This document shows positions 1-11,857 of a DNA stretch of 64,000 nucleotides, piece after piece. The stretch's first letter is position 1. Each line of letters starts with the position of its first letter. A model generated the notes under the pieces. The model saw nothing but the letters and a program-made list of their open reading frames with translations. It searched no databases and was not told the DNA's origin. The stretch comes from Isoetes taiwanensis (taxonomy: Eukaryota > Streptophyta > Lycopodiopsida > Isoetales > Isoetaceae): NCBI GenBank assembly GCA_021234155.1, contig JAJEKV010000091.1:3231501-3295500 (forward strand), written 5' to 3'. Made by a program: the position numbers and the translations under genes.

Positions 1-94
1 CTTTGTTGTCAACTCCATGTGGAGAGTTTGAATTGAATACAACTGATTCAATATCCAACTTAGAACTCCCCATGCAGCTAGCTTTGCCAAGGCA

Positions 95-763
95 AAAAAA
101 TTTGCTTACTTATGGTTTGATGGTGGTGTTTCCAAAAGATTGAGTGTTGCTTCCTCTCTGCTGCTATCCTCAAAGATTCTTCTAATAGATTGCTTGCAAA
201 AAGTAGGCAGAATTTTTCCTAATACAACCTCAAATATGGCAGAATATAAGGCTCTGATAGCAGGCCTCCAAGAAGCTAAGAATTTGAATATTGATGAAGT
301 TGTTATATTTGGAGATTCTCAGCTTGTTTGCAGGCAAATATTGGGAGAATACCAGGCCAAAAATGAAGAGATGATCTCATTGAGGGATCAAGCTATGGGA
401 GAATTAAAAAACTTCAAGACTTGGAGGCTTTGTCATGTGCCAAGGGAACATAATGGTGAAGTTGATGCACTTTGCAAAAGTGTTCTTCTCGAGCACTTGG
501 CTGAGGGAGCAATTCAAGAAGAGGAACTGGAGAAAAAGGACCTGCAACAACTCTATCCTATTCTGGTAATCAATGCTAGTGCGGAGAAACAGGTAAAGGA
601 AGTTAAATTGAATAAAAAGGGTCTAGATAGAGTTCTACATGTTGGAGACTTGTTCAAAGAAGAGGATAACACCTTTGTTACTAATTTTTTTGATGATTGG
701 AAGGATATTTTTGCCTGGGACTATGATTTGGTGTTGATAAAAGGATCTGTGAGTTTCAGATAA
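95..763 (+). pseudogene. RNase H domain (upstream of RT) plus linker, T1
   Basis: This frame is open from the window edge region; the domain begins before the first in-frame Met at 140. It shows the four acidic RNase H positions: WFDGG at about 113-127, MAEYKAL at about 236-256, FGDSQL at about 307-324 and VDAL near 460-472. It resembles the plant RVT_3 or archaeal-type RNase H family. It would degrade the RNA strand of the RNA-DNA hybrid during reverse transcription. The end of the frame (WKDIFAWDYD near 700-726) is the linker that precedes RT in Ty3/gypsy proteins, so this RNase H lies before RT rather than after it. The frame is lost at 763. Identification is firm; activity is inferred only. 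Confidence 0.85.
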
Positions 764-2074
764 AAATCAAGGAAGGTATGAAACATGTGGTTCAAAAGCT
801 TAGAAGAATTAATGCATCCTTATTATGCCTAATCAAAGAAGAAAATGAAGGATGCAGGTGTGATTGCAAAGATTGTATATCCTGAGTGGCTATCTTGCAT
901 TGTTCCAATAGAAAACGAAAAATAAAACTATAAGAATTTGCATTGACTATAGGGATTTGAATAAGGCTACCATTAAAGATTGCTACCCTTTGCCTTTTTT
1001 AAAAGAAGTTTTACATGCTGTTGCAGGCAAGGAAATATATTCTTTCTTAGATGGCTTTTCAGGTTTCAATCAAATAAGCATAAAGGAGGAAGATCAGCCA
1101 AAGACTTCATTCATTACACCTTGGGGAACATTTGCCATGAAAAGGATGCCCTTTGGATTAATGAACGCATCTACAACCTTCCAAAGGACCATGGACACCA
1201 TTTTCAAGGACATGCCTACTAATGCATTTCGTGTCTTCTTGGATGATCTTTGTTTAGGAACTTCCCTCAAAGATCATTTTAATGTTCTAACTAAATTATT
1301 TGCCTTGTGCAGGAAAGGAGGAGTCAGTTTAAATCCAAAGAAATGTGTCTTTTTGTGTTCAAAAGGAGAATTGCTTGGACTTGTAGTGTCTATAAAAGGC
1401 ATTCAGGTGGCTGAAGCTAAAGTTGAGGCTTTGAAGAAACTAGCTCCTCCAAAAACACTTAAACAGGTAAAAAGCTTTATGGGAATGACTAGTTTTTTTA
1501 AAATATATGTCCCTCACTTCTCACACACTATGAATCCAATTTCTAACCTCACAAAGGTTGGGAAATTTTCCAAGAGTGAAAGCAAACATATTCTGGTTGA
1601 TTGCAATGAAGAGTGTCAAGAATCCTTTGATAAAATCATCAATGCCATCTGCCATTCTATTCTGTTGAAGCCCCCAGACTTAGAGAAGCCTTTCAAGGCC
1701 TATATTAGTGTTACTAAAAGGGCAATTGGTGTTGCATTGCTGCAAGAAGACCATGTTATTGCTTTTTCCAGCAAAATATAATCTGACACTGAGCTAAGAT
1801 ATCCTAGACCGGAAAAGAGTGCAGCTGCTTTGATGTTTTTGATAGAAAGGCAGGGACATTTGCTACAAAATAGCCAAACTCAAGTTTATATGAGGCAAAC
1901 CCTCTTATCTCTCCTTTTTGCAGAGAAACAACCAAAAGCAAAGTTGTGTAGATGGGCTTGTAAAGTTCAGGCTTATAACATCATTGTCAAAGTTGTGAAC
2001 CTAGTTGAAAATCCCAGTTCCTATCTACCTTATGCTCTATTTGGACATGAGGATCAAGAAGGATTAAATGAATA
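764..2074 (+). pseudogene. Reverse transcriptase and degenerate RNase H, T1
   Basis: RT fingers begin in a frameshifted stretch at about 780 (LRRINAS). The main frame runs from about 957 to 1781 with DLNKATIKDCYPLPF, the first catalytic Asp in FLDGFSGFNQI, MPFGLMNA, and the active-site motif FLDD (Phe where YxDD usually has Tyr). The connection and RNase H-like part follows from about 1660 to 2074 in the same frame across a TAA at 1779. There the usual TDAS is replaced by YISVT, the TDH position reads MRQT, and the final ADAL reads PYAL. This second RNase H therefore looks catalytically dead, in contrast to the upstream one. A foreign block interrupts the frame at about 2075. Confidence 0.87.
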
Positions 2075-2439
2075 TGTAGCATTATAACAGGGGGTTTTTT
2101 TCTGTTTTTATACTGTTTTCTCTAAGGTTTTCATATGATTTGGTGGCCGTATTCATCCAGGCGTACTAAATAGTATTTCTAGAGTGCACCCTTTTGTTAG
2201 CCGTTGATTTTAGAAAATGGGACAAATCCTGTGGTGGAGGCTTTTTTGTGGTGGGTGGACAAAAATAAAGCATCTTCAATCGTCGAACACACTCCAAGCT
2301 ATTCAACGGGCCATCCTAACCGTCCCCCACACGGATCCCCGACGTCTCCTAGTTCGCCTGAATATTCCTTAACTTCCTGGCTATGGAAGCGGAGATCCGT
2401 TCAAGCAAGACCTGGCTATGGCGCGCGACCAGGTCTTGT

Positions 2440-4275
2440 GATCATATTAGCCTTCCCAATACTTTTGCCTTTTTGTGTCCTTGGACTTGGTTTTGAAACA
2501 GAATTGCCCTACCTCTTCCATCCCCGGGATGTATGTATTGCCCCTTTTGTCTCACTCCGTCTCTTGGCCCCTTGTAAATAAATTGCACAGTGCTTTGGAT
2601 TTATTGCCTCAATTTCTGGCTGCGGTTTCTGATGATGAGAAGAACAATAGTTCAAACGAATGGAAAGGTGCGTGCTTTTACGAGAATCGGGCTTGGATGG
2701 AATTCACCGAACCCAGAAGTGCCAACGAAACTGGTGGTGGAGTTCTCTACATACAGGTGGGCTTCATAAACTTTTTTATTTTTGTCGCCACACAAAAGCT
2801 AGTTTCTAATTCAAGTATTGACTTTCCCTAATACAGGGTCAATTCGTTTTAGGCCATACTATGTAAGGATTCACAAGCTTACAGCATTTTGTTTTTTGCA
2901 CACTAATAAGCCTCATAGCTGGACTTGCATGGACTTGTACATTTTTGCAACACCATATCGTGTGAGCTGGGATTATTATTTCACTGCACGCAAGCACTCA
3001 TTTTCCATCAAAGAATGGCAAGAAGGAGAGAATGAGTGGTCTCCTCATCAATGTTTAAGATTTGTTATCATCATCCACCAAAATCGTCACTTTCGGGCGG
3101 TGAAGCGCGAAAGGCATTTCTATATTCTTGATGAAAGCAGGATGTTGGGTACTTTAGTGGCTCTTTGGGATGCATTATCTATCTTTTCTAATCTTGGATG
3201 GGGAGAAACCGCCAACATTGAGTTTTTGAAAAGGCATACGGGTGCCTCGTTTGAGAAACGCCCACAACACCAGTAACCAATTATAGCGCTGCCGATATTG
3301 ATCTGGTGACTTTCGGCCATGTCTAAAATACGAGGCGCTTGGGGTGGGTTTGAAACATTAGAAAAATGGGTGGCCCGGGTGCATATCTTGGGACGGAAGG
3401 TCGCCTCGAGAGATGAAGATGGAAACCTCTGGGTTGGAGAAACGAAAAGTATTGCATAGACAAAAGAAGTTTGGTTCTACGTTTTATCCGTCTTTAATCT
3501 TCATTTGTCACATGTGAAGGGTGAAGAAATAATTGCAGTTCTATCTTAGGACGATTGGTGGACTCAACAAGTCAATGATCCTGCAGACTCTCATGTTGCA
3601 TTATTACTACTACGTTCAGATTTGAGGGCAAAGTTTAATCATACATTTCTTTGCCGGCAATATGCACGTAGCATGGATGGCAAACCTTATGGTTATCATA
3701 ATATGATCTTTAGCTGGATTGACACTTTGGATGGCAACTACCCGTCTCCCTTGGATTCCAACTTGGTAAAATACCTCTTTTTCATATCCTGATTTTATAC
3801 TCAGGTGTTTTAATAAACGAGTGTAGTAAAATATGATCAGGTATACCTCGCATTTATAGAGTTCATTTTTTTGCAGGTTGCCTCTCATTATTCTTCGTCT
3901 GGACCGGTTGCAACCTCATTATGCAAAGCGAATATGTGGAATGAGGCTCTTAACAAAAGACTGGGACGAGAGGTGCTACATGCCTTAATTCTGACATCGT
4001 CCTATAGTACTATGTTGATTGCTTATGTTCTGCTGTTTCAATCAGGGACTAGATCTTCCTGACATAATTAAAGAAGGTGAGATGTGCGGTGTTTCGTTTG
4101 GACAAATTCTCACCATACCTGAAAAGGATGATTGGGTTCCTGTGTAGCCTTTGTGCTGGAAATGTACAAAGAAGTAGGCCTTTTTGGAAATATTTGAGAT
4201 TCAATTCAAGTCACAGAATTTACGGTAGCTGTGCTCCTTGTTGCATTGCAAAGTGCCATGGTTAAATATATTTGG
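2440..4275 (+). pseudogene. Captured, decayed copy of a conserved plant protein of unknown function
   Basis: Exon-like segments read ACFYENRAWMEFTEPRSAN (near 2670-2726), then after a GT-AG intron (2757-2837) RFRPYYVRIHKLTAFCFLHT and MDLYIFATPYRVSWDYYF. Further on come KIRGAWGGFETLEKWVARV, LLLLRSDLRAKFNHTFLC and KPYGYHNMIFSWIDTLDGNY. Two more introns (about 3766-3877 and 3973-4044) lead to MWNEALNKRLGRE and GLDLPDIIKEGE, then EMYKEVGLFG. From memory this matches a plant family of unknown function (At4g27020/At5g54870 type); I could not verify the name. Internal stops (for example near 3548 and 4180) and frameshifts make it a pseudogene. Retained introns show capture of genomic DNA. Confidence 0.7.
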
Positions 4276-4320
4276 ATTGAAGGGCTGATTCCTCTCTCAA
4301 GTATGGCGATGTAGATAAAA

Positions 4321-4584
4321 ATGAGGCAAGTTGGAGATGTTGGAAGAGTTTATGGGCATGAGGCAGAGCCTGATAACATTGTTTCAGAAAGATTTTCTTT
4401 AAAAGCTGTGACTTTCTATTCTGATCAGGATACCGATGGAAAGGTCGAATGGTCTCACGGAAATTATTCTTTTCAAAAGTATACAAGTGCACAAGCAAGG
4501 GCTGCAAATGATCTTTATTATTATCATCAGTTTAGAATGCAATATACTAGCGTGAGGCAAATTATGATGTCGAAAGCTGGCTAA
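4321..4584 (+). pseudogene. Exon-like fragment, unidentified, inside inserted block
   Basis: An 87-codon open frame with a polar composition, including AVTFYSDQDTDGKVEWSHG and a Tyr-rich NDLYYYHQFRMQYTS, ends at a TAA. It lies directly after the captured plant gene pieces and may be their 3' end or a second captured exon. I do not recognise the family. Confidence 0.3.
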
Positions 4585-4650
4585 CTCAGTTGACACTTCT
4601 CATCACATGTGGCAATTTAAAATATATGGTTTGCAATAACACATCATTCA

Positions 4651-4729
4651 TTTTGTATTTTTATTTTCCTGTTTACCTCAAAGTTTATTTTGTATTTTTA
4701 TTTTCTTGTTTACCTCAAAGTTTATTTAT
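4651..4729 (+). repeat. Tandem duplication, 37-bp unit, two copies
   Basis: The AT-rich unit starting TTTTGTATTTTTATTTT is repeated with one mismatch (CCTG versus CTTG). It lies near the right end of the inserted block. Confidence 0.85.
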
Positions 4730-5010
4730 GTTTGCTTCTTTTGGGGCCCGAAGGGCCCAAAAAAATTTTTTAATGTAACAACCAACATAACTACTATTAA
4801 CATTAATTAACACAAACCATTACATTCAACATGTTTAAATTAAAATCCCCCTAAAACCCCCTTTAGTTTGGGTGCATATTCACACGGGGGGTGACGTAGG
4901 GCAACGAGAGCTGTTGGATAGGCATATTCATCCCTTATTCCTTAATCTACACCGTACACAAAGTTCCTCATTTGTGGGGTATAGATGTGCAAAATTTGCT
5001 ATACTGTATA

Positions 5011-6336
5011 TTGATTGTGTTACTAACTTGGTTGCTTTTTATGCAAAAGACTTGGACTAGCAATGTGATATCAGGAATTATATCGAAAACAATGAGGTGC
5101 CAAAGAACTTGAGCAGCAGTCAAGAAAGGAGGTTTAAAGAGAAGTGCAAAAAATTCAGGCTGATTGGGGATGTGTTATGCAAGGTTGACAAGGAGGGAGT
5201 ATTGTTGAGGTGTGTTGATTATGAAGAAGTCAAAATGATCATTGAGGCGTGTCATGAGGGTATATGTGGTGGACATTTTGCTGCTGACACAACTACTAAA
5301 AAGATCTTGAGGTCATGTTATTTTTGGCCCACCCTTTTCAAAGATTGCTATGATGTTATAAAATGCTGTCATAAATGCCAAATTGTTGGTAGGAGAACAT
5401 TGCAGCCAACCCCTCTCACTGTTATAACTTCTCTAGGACCATTTCAGACATGGGGTCTAGATTTCATAGGTCCAATAGATCCACCTTCCTCAGCTCAGCA
5501 TCAGTTCATACTTGTAGCCACAGATTACTTTACCAAATGGGCTGAAGCAATTCCCCTTAGGGAAGCAAATGCCTATGCCACTGCAAGATTCCTCCATGAA
5601 AACATCAGTGCTAGATTTGGAATTCCCTTCAAAATTATCTCTGATAGGGGAAGCCAGTTTATCAGTCAAACCATTGCATTATTGATAGCTACTCTGAAGA
5701 TTAAACACACTAAAAGTTCATCTTATTACCCTCGTGGCAATGGCCAAAGCGAGTCAACCAATAAAGTTCTTAAATCAATTATGAAGAAGACTATCAAAGA
5801 TTTCAAAAAAAAAGATTGGCACCTAAAACTCCATGATGCACTTTGGGCCTACAGAACTACTATTAAGACATCTATCAAACACACACCTTTTAGTCTGGTC
5901 TATGGTATAGAGTCTGTTGTGCCAATTGAATTAGAACTTCCATCACTCAGACTAGCATACCAGATAAACTTAGAAATGGATGATGCTTTAAAGGAAAGAT
6001 GTGTGAGATTAAATGCAGCTTGAAGAGCACAGGTATGAGGCAGAAAATGCTGTCATGATTAAAAAGGCCAAGGATATTGCAGCATTCAAGGCTATTCACA
6101 AACTCCAAGGCACTCTCAAATCGGGTGAGCTTGTTTTGAAATGGAATAAAGCAAGGGAAGACATAGCAGCTAAATTTGAAAATCTTTGGGAAGAGCCTTA
6201 TGAAGTTATTGGCACAAAGATGGGAAAGATTCTTATTGGCTAAAAAGATGTGCTTGATGGCGAGAATTGTTGAATCCTATCAATATCCTACATTTGAAAA
6301 GATATTGGCAACAACATGTTGCCTTAAGCTTGTTTA
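5011..6336 (+). pseudogene. Integrase of T1
   Basis: The match to the polyprotein resumes at about 5011 with a TAG at 5057-5059. Integrase follows from about 5097: an HHCC zinc-binding module (CHEG, GGHFA, CCHKC at about 5248-5385), then the DDE core with the first Asp in GLDFIGPI, the second in SDRGSQF and Glu in GQSES (about 5454-5755). The C-terminal part shifts frame at about 6013-6020 and again near 6243, ending with NPINILHLKRYWQQ at about 6275-6316. Integrase inserts the cDNA copy into the genome. All catalytic residues remain, but the frame is broken. No chromodomain follows, as expected for Tat-type elements. Confidence 0.9.
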
Positions 6337-6419
6337 ATTAAAAGGTTATTTGGAATTTGTAGGTAGGATAGTTTAGTTTGCTTTGGTTGTTTGATTTTGA
6401 AAAAAGCAAAAAAAGAAAG

Positions 6420-7224
<805 letters not shown>

Positions 7225-8316
7225 TGCTGCCATGCTATGGCAGCATGGAAGAGCAAGACACATTTTCATACTCTCATGCTCACACTTTGATTTGAACATA
7301 GATATACAAGGAGAATGCATCTTTGCACACTTTGATAAGAAGACTTGAAGACAAGGTGAGGACATTTGACAAAGGTCACACAAGCGAGCCATGGAAGGTG
7401 ATTCAAGCAAATGTTATAGAGTTGAAGACCCCTTGAAGAGTTCTTGGTATGTTATGTTACTATTTGAGTTCTTGGCATAACTACATTTCTTGATTTCCAT
7501 CTTAAACCTTCCACACCCCTTACCATGAAATATGCCCATGAGAACCCAAGCTTTATGCCTACAATTCATCTCCTAAGGCAAATTGGCCTAGAATATTTTT
7601 TCTAATCAAAACTTCTCCTTTACATGTCATTCACATCCCACACACACTTGCCATACTATCACCATCTCATTGAAGCACAAATCTCTACTTGACTTGGTCA
7701 TACACATGGTCAAAGCTCAAATTCCTCTCTCTAGAAGTCAAATGGTGAGAGAGATTGCAAAATTCCTAAGGGAAGCAATTAAGAGTCAAAATTTGCCTAG
7801 AAAATGCAAATTATATGCATGGGTACTTAAATTGACCTATGGTATCATTCAAAAAAGGCCAAGTCACCATACATGTCATTTTCATTGCAATGTCACATCA
7901 TACACGTGTCACCCCTTTGAAATTCCATCCTTAGCAAAAATTCTTCAATTTAAAGTGTATAAGTTCATCAGGGTGACATATTATCTTGCCACCTCATCAC
8001 CCACACCTCCACATCATCATCCACATGTCACACACATCATCTCCACATCATCTCATGTTTTGACTAGAAAAAATATTATTAGCCAAGTTGTTTGACACCT
8101 CATCGCTCCTACTTGCCATGTCATCCTTGCATTGCCAACTCATCATGCCTACATGCCACATCATCATTCTTATACCTCTTTTCAAAGAAAATATTAAAAA
8201 ACTCTTTTTGCAAAAAAAATTCCACCATCCTTGAAAGCAAAAGATCCTTTTTGCAAAAAATAATTCAAAAAATTTGTTTACTTGGGCCTTCAAATACGAC
8301 TTCTTGGGAATCGTGC
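7225..8316 (+). repeat. 3' LTR of T1 (about 1.09 kb)
   Basis: The inferred LTR begins with a perfect hairpin: TGCTGCCAT, loop GCT, ATGGCAGCA (7225-7245). The same style of 21-nt hairpin begins the LTRs at 57138 and 58958. The right part (about 7700-8316) is similar in reverse complement to 20423-21055, and both stop near GGGAATCGTGCC or GGGATTCGTGCC, which sets the approximate right end. No target duplication could be tested because the left end of the element is outside the window. Confidence 0.6.
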
Positions 8317-8508
8317 CTGACCTTATATTGCAAAAAAATGTTTCCTAACTACCCCCAAAAGCCAAGATTCCTTAGCCAATCACCCCCCGCCACGCGGTAT
8401 ATCCGGGCGTGTGGGGCGATGGAGGTACCGAGGCCCACGTGGATATAACACGTATTCTATTAATAATATTGATTTTGTTTGTTGTTATATACCCTGGTTT
8501 TCCCATTT

Positions 8509-8793
8509 GAATTGACAGAAGAGCATTTGGATATAGTGCCTGAAGCTCTTCTTGATCGAGCATATAAGCAGACCAAGAGGACCCAAATGCTGCAATACTT
8601 GGTCAAGTGGAAACACTTGCCAGCTGAGGATGCTACGTGGGTGATGGAAACAGACCTTGAGAAGCATTATCCGGACTTCATGCGCGAATCTCAAGGCCGC
8701 ACCATCAACGATGCTATCAACCCCGCTCCCGGCGGTAAGCTTGAAGACTTGATTCGCCGAGAATCAGTAGAGGGGTACATGCATCGTAGTTAA
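8509..8793 (+). pseudogene. Chromodomain C-terminus of truncated upstream chromovirus copy
   Basis: The frame reads TEEHLDIVPEALLDRAYKQT, then YLVKWKHLPAEDATWV, and ends at the TAA at 8791-8793. It is almost identical to 17047-17325. Homology to the full copy starts at about 8509, so the integrase and everything upstream are missing. The first 30 bases before the match are unrelated, so the Met at 8479 is not a real start. Confidence 0.85.
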
Positions 8794-9379
8794 CAACAGT
8801 TGCCGATGATGGGATCACCTTCGTGTTCCTTAGGACGTGGTGTCTTTGTCAATGTGGACACGACCGCTGGCCCCCTTGTAAAGCATGTAGTTCATAGCCG
8901 CATTCATCTTGGCTATAATAGGAACTTGACCATTCCTTACGCCGCAATGAATTGCGAACCATAGGCATGATAGGTTCCTTGTAGATAAATTTTCTTTTAT
9001 TTCTTATAGGGGGTGGACCCTTCAACCACAACCTAATTGTTTTATCTATATAAACTGACATATTGACATGTGCAGGCCAGTGAGCAGTACGTGACCTGCC
9101 CATGTATAGAGGGTTGCAGATGGCCCGACTTTTCCAGTTTTCATGGTGTTTACATGTAGTTCCTTATTGTTACCCCATTTATTTAATATTGGACTTCGTC
9201 CTTGAACTTGTTGCTTATGATAATCATGTGAACGCACTTGATTGCTTAAACCGCTTTTAAACTTTGAAGTTTTAATATATTATCTTAAAATAAGGAATTC
9301 CCTTCCTTCATAATGTCATTTACTACATTTGTATCTAACCCCAATGCTGAGGACATCATTAATTCTAAGGAGGGGAGAA
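8794..9379 (+). other. 3' noncoding region and polypurine tract of truncated chromovirus copy
   Basis: No gene is present. This is a near-copy of 17326-17911. It ends in the polypurine tract AAGGAGGGGAGAA (9367-9379), directly before the LTR start TGTGACGTTCC. Small differences between the two copies cluster at CTG/CAG sites. Confidence 0.85.
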
Positions 9380-11051
9380 TGTGACGTTCCAAGTATTTAT
9401 ACGGTATACGTATAAATATATTGACACGTCACCCAGTATAGATACGCCACCATGGGGTATGGTAACCTAGGGGGTTGACCTAAAAGGGATTAAATTAGCT
9501 ATGCTAATTTAATTATTAAGGATAATAACCTATAATTAAGGAATTAATATATAAAAGGGATAATTAAGTTAATTATGGTTTGGGAAGGTGCCACTTGGCC
9601 AAAATCGATTGGCTAACATGGTGATGCTAATTGGAGGCATCAAGGTGGATCACTACCCCCCATATCAGCCATAATCGACCAGGAGGAGTGGAGCGCCACC
9701 TTTGAGGAGCTGAGCGCCTACCTACCTTCACCCAGCTGAGCGCCACCCTTGCCTAGCACGCACTGCAGCCGCCGAGCTAAACGTCAAGTCCCAAGAAGAT
9801 GGAAGCGCCCAACGATAACGGGTCCAGCAGGAACTCGGGTAGGTGGCTAGTATAGGTTGATATTCTAGGGTAGCGCCCCTTTTGGGCACTTGTTGTGTTG
9901 TTTTTGCCTGTTCTCTCTGTGTTTTACTTGTAGGAACTAACCCTTGATTGTAAAGGTAAGCTCTCTTTATATTCTGATTCTGGTTTTGCTCGTAAAGGAT
10001 GGATTGATAGTTCTTTGCATAGTATTACTCTGGAAATGGGGGAAACTAAGGGGGGTAGAGACCTCTGAGCTCATGTATGGTAGTATGCTCCTAGATAGAG
10101 CCCTGTAATATTCCTATTAAATGCGGCCTGTGCACAAGAGCCCACCGAGTCGTGGATGCTATGGAATGGCTTAGCACCAAACAAGGGACACAGTGGTGAA
10201 GTGGGGGTGGGGTCTTGCACGAACATAAAAGGCTCCTGAGACTCCTACAGTGGACTAGGCCTAATAGCCGGCCAGTGAGCTAGGCGCGATCCAGGCCGGG
10301 TATGGGTCTGACACTCCCTGGGTACAGAGGTGTGACCCGCATGGGGCATCCTGTACTTTGAGTAGATTTAGGGCGAGTAAGTCGGGTACGGATGCGGGGG
10401 TCGTTGATGCGGCACGTATTCTCTAGTCCACCCATGGAACCACTTTGTGATCCCGGAAGGGGCGCTTCCCAGACCCTGCCTCATCGGACGGGGGCTTCAT
10501 GAACCCCGTAGTAGGCTCGTGGGGTGATACCTTGAGTCTGCGTGTCCCAAGGCTATAGTGATGCCATAGCATGATTCACTCATTTGCAAAGTGTGCAATG
10601 GGAGGGGCGGATGGAGTGGACAACCCTAGCCGATGTTCTATGCCCGATAACGCCATGTTAAGATTCGGCCCTGGCGATCTCTTGAGACCTAGCCGTCACC
10701 GATCCTCACCGAGTCCGAGCGGGGTAGAACCATGGGTTTGGGGTGTTTTCTTAGGTTTAGATGCATATTCTTTGCCGTTGGTATTTAGATGGATGCCACC
10801 CTTCCCTTCGTGGTGGTTATTTATATGTGATTTATCTTTGTGTGCTAACCCTTGTATTCACGCTTCGCGGCGTAGGAGCCCCATTGAAGGCGTGGGCGAA
10901 TGACCCCAGTGTCCTTCTTTTCGGGCATCATATTATAGATGGCCCGAATAGACGGAGGGTTCCACGCCATGGCGAAGTTGGTCGCCATGGGAGGGGAAAG
11001 TCCCCGCACGATACGGCCGTAGGGTCGTTATATGTTCGTGGAGCGTCCACA
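9380..11051 (+). repeat. Chromovirus LTR, left copy (1,672 bp)
   Basis: It starts TGTGACGTTCC after a polypurine tract and ends GAGCGTCCACA before a primer site. The right copy is 17912-19577. Both ends are fixed by loss of similarity outside the pair. There are no convincing genes inside; open frames at 10571-11069 are chance. The LTR drives transcription and supplies polyadenylation. The two LTRs differ by many small changes and indels, so the element is not brand new, or the assembly has errors here. Confidence 0.93.
9548..9557 (+). promoter_or_regulatory. Candidate TATA box in chromovirus LTR
   Basis: TATATAAAAG lies about 170 bp inside the LTR in an AT-rich stretch, and is repeated at 18082-18091 in the right LTR. 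Placement fits an LTR promoter; there is no experimental support. Confidence 0.45.
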
Positions 11052-11066
11052 TGGTATCGTGAGCCG
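11052..11066 (+). other. Primer binding site, initiator Met-tRNA type
   Basis: TGGTATCGTGAGCCG follows the LTR end directly. It resembles the plant initiator Met-tRNA site TGGTATCAGAGCC with a small internal difference. It primes minus-strand DNA synthesis and fixes the LTR/internal border. Confidence 0.75.
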
Positions 11067-11653
11067 TGATTTCGGTTACTCGAAATCATAGCACTGACCA
11101 AACCCTAACTCACTAGTTCGGTAAGTCTAAGCAAGAGTGATTGTTTAGTTCTTTGATGTTTGGTTTGGTGCTAGGTTAATGTAATAGATTGTAAGTCCTT
11201 AAGAAGTTCCGGGGCGAATTGGAAGACCCGTGTTTCAAGAGCTATAACTTTTGTAGGTAGCTCGGATGAAGGCGAAAATGGCTCCAATGGATCGGGCACC
11301 TCCCAAATACCCTAGGGGGCACGTCTCCCGAGGTCAAAAAGACAGCAGGCCGCCGAAAAATGAAAAGGGGCGCTGCTGTACTCAGAGGTGTTTCTTTTGA
11401 AAAATAAAAGCCGTATAAGTAACGCAATACCTATACGGTCATAGCGTATTTTTTTTATACCTTTTTAAAAAAAAATTATGAAAAAATAAAATAAAAAATA
11501 AATTGAAAATTTTTAAAATAAAAAGTGAACGTTGGAATTCAAATTTAAGTTACTTTTTAAAGCGTGTTTCTTCTGGGCGACCTTCTCCGCCATAGCCGCC
11601 GGGGCCGAGCTCTGTTCCCGCCATAGCTGACCTTCCCTCACACCTTGCACCAG
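11067..11653 (+). other. Chromovirus leader
   Basis: This is noncoding. It includes an AT-rich tract at about 11445-11540, then GC-rich sequence. No gene was recognised. Confidence 0.6.
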
Positions 11654-11857
11654 ATGTTAGGGGGTGATGAAGAGGAGAGGCTCCGTAAGGAAGCAGAGGA
11701 CGGCCAAAACCAGCATGTTGATCAACGGGGGATCAAAACGTTGACCCGTGCATCATCAACCAAATCCAGACCCAACCGCTGGCCAGAACAACGATCAACC
11801 CGTGGGAGGGCGGGGCTAGGAATAGGCAGGCTACGGAGCCGGGCAACAGGACGTTGA
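11654..11857 (+). CDS. Small basic open frame just upstream of and overlapping the H3-like frame
   Basis: From ATG at 11654 the frame runs 67 codons with an acidic start ([18 protein letters not shown]) and an Arg-rich end, stopping at 11855-11857. I do not recognise a domain. It overlaps the H3-like frame, which is open from 11722 in the frame that would be entered if one base were missing. The H3-like frame has no ATG of its own, so this frame may be its N-terminal part, separated by a real or artefactual one-base change. A CTG..CAG cluster lies in the overlap (about 11779-11786), the sequence context where this assembly looks unreliable. Confidence 0.35.
   Translation: MLGGDEEERLRKEAEDGQNQHVDQRGIKTLTRASSTKSRPNRWPEQRSTRGRAGLGIGRLRSRATGR

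Larger units (their letters stand above)
2075..5010 (+). mobile_element. Inserted block carrying captured host-gene pieces
   Basis: This block sits between two pieces of one T1 polyprotein, so it is a later insertion. It has host-type exons with GT-AG introns, so capture was at the DNA level rather than from mRNA. Near the right side are a 37-bp tandem repeat (4651-4729), a GGGCCC-GAA-GGGCCC palindrome (4744-4758) and an AT-rich tract. The flanks AATGAATAT (left) and ACTGTATAT (right) match at 7 of 9 bases, which could be a decayed 9-bp target duplication as made by Mutator-like transposons. No convincing terminal inverted repeat was seen, so the carrier type (Pack-MULE, Helitron or other) is open. 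Confidence 0.6.

Noticed and set aside
10571-11069. Two GC-rich open frames inside the chromovirus LTR
   Set aside because: They are not preserved in the second LTR and lack any motif.
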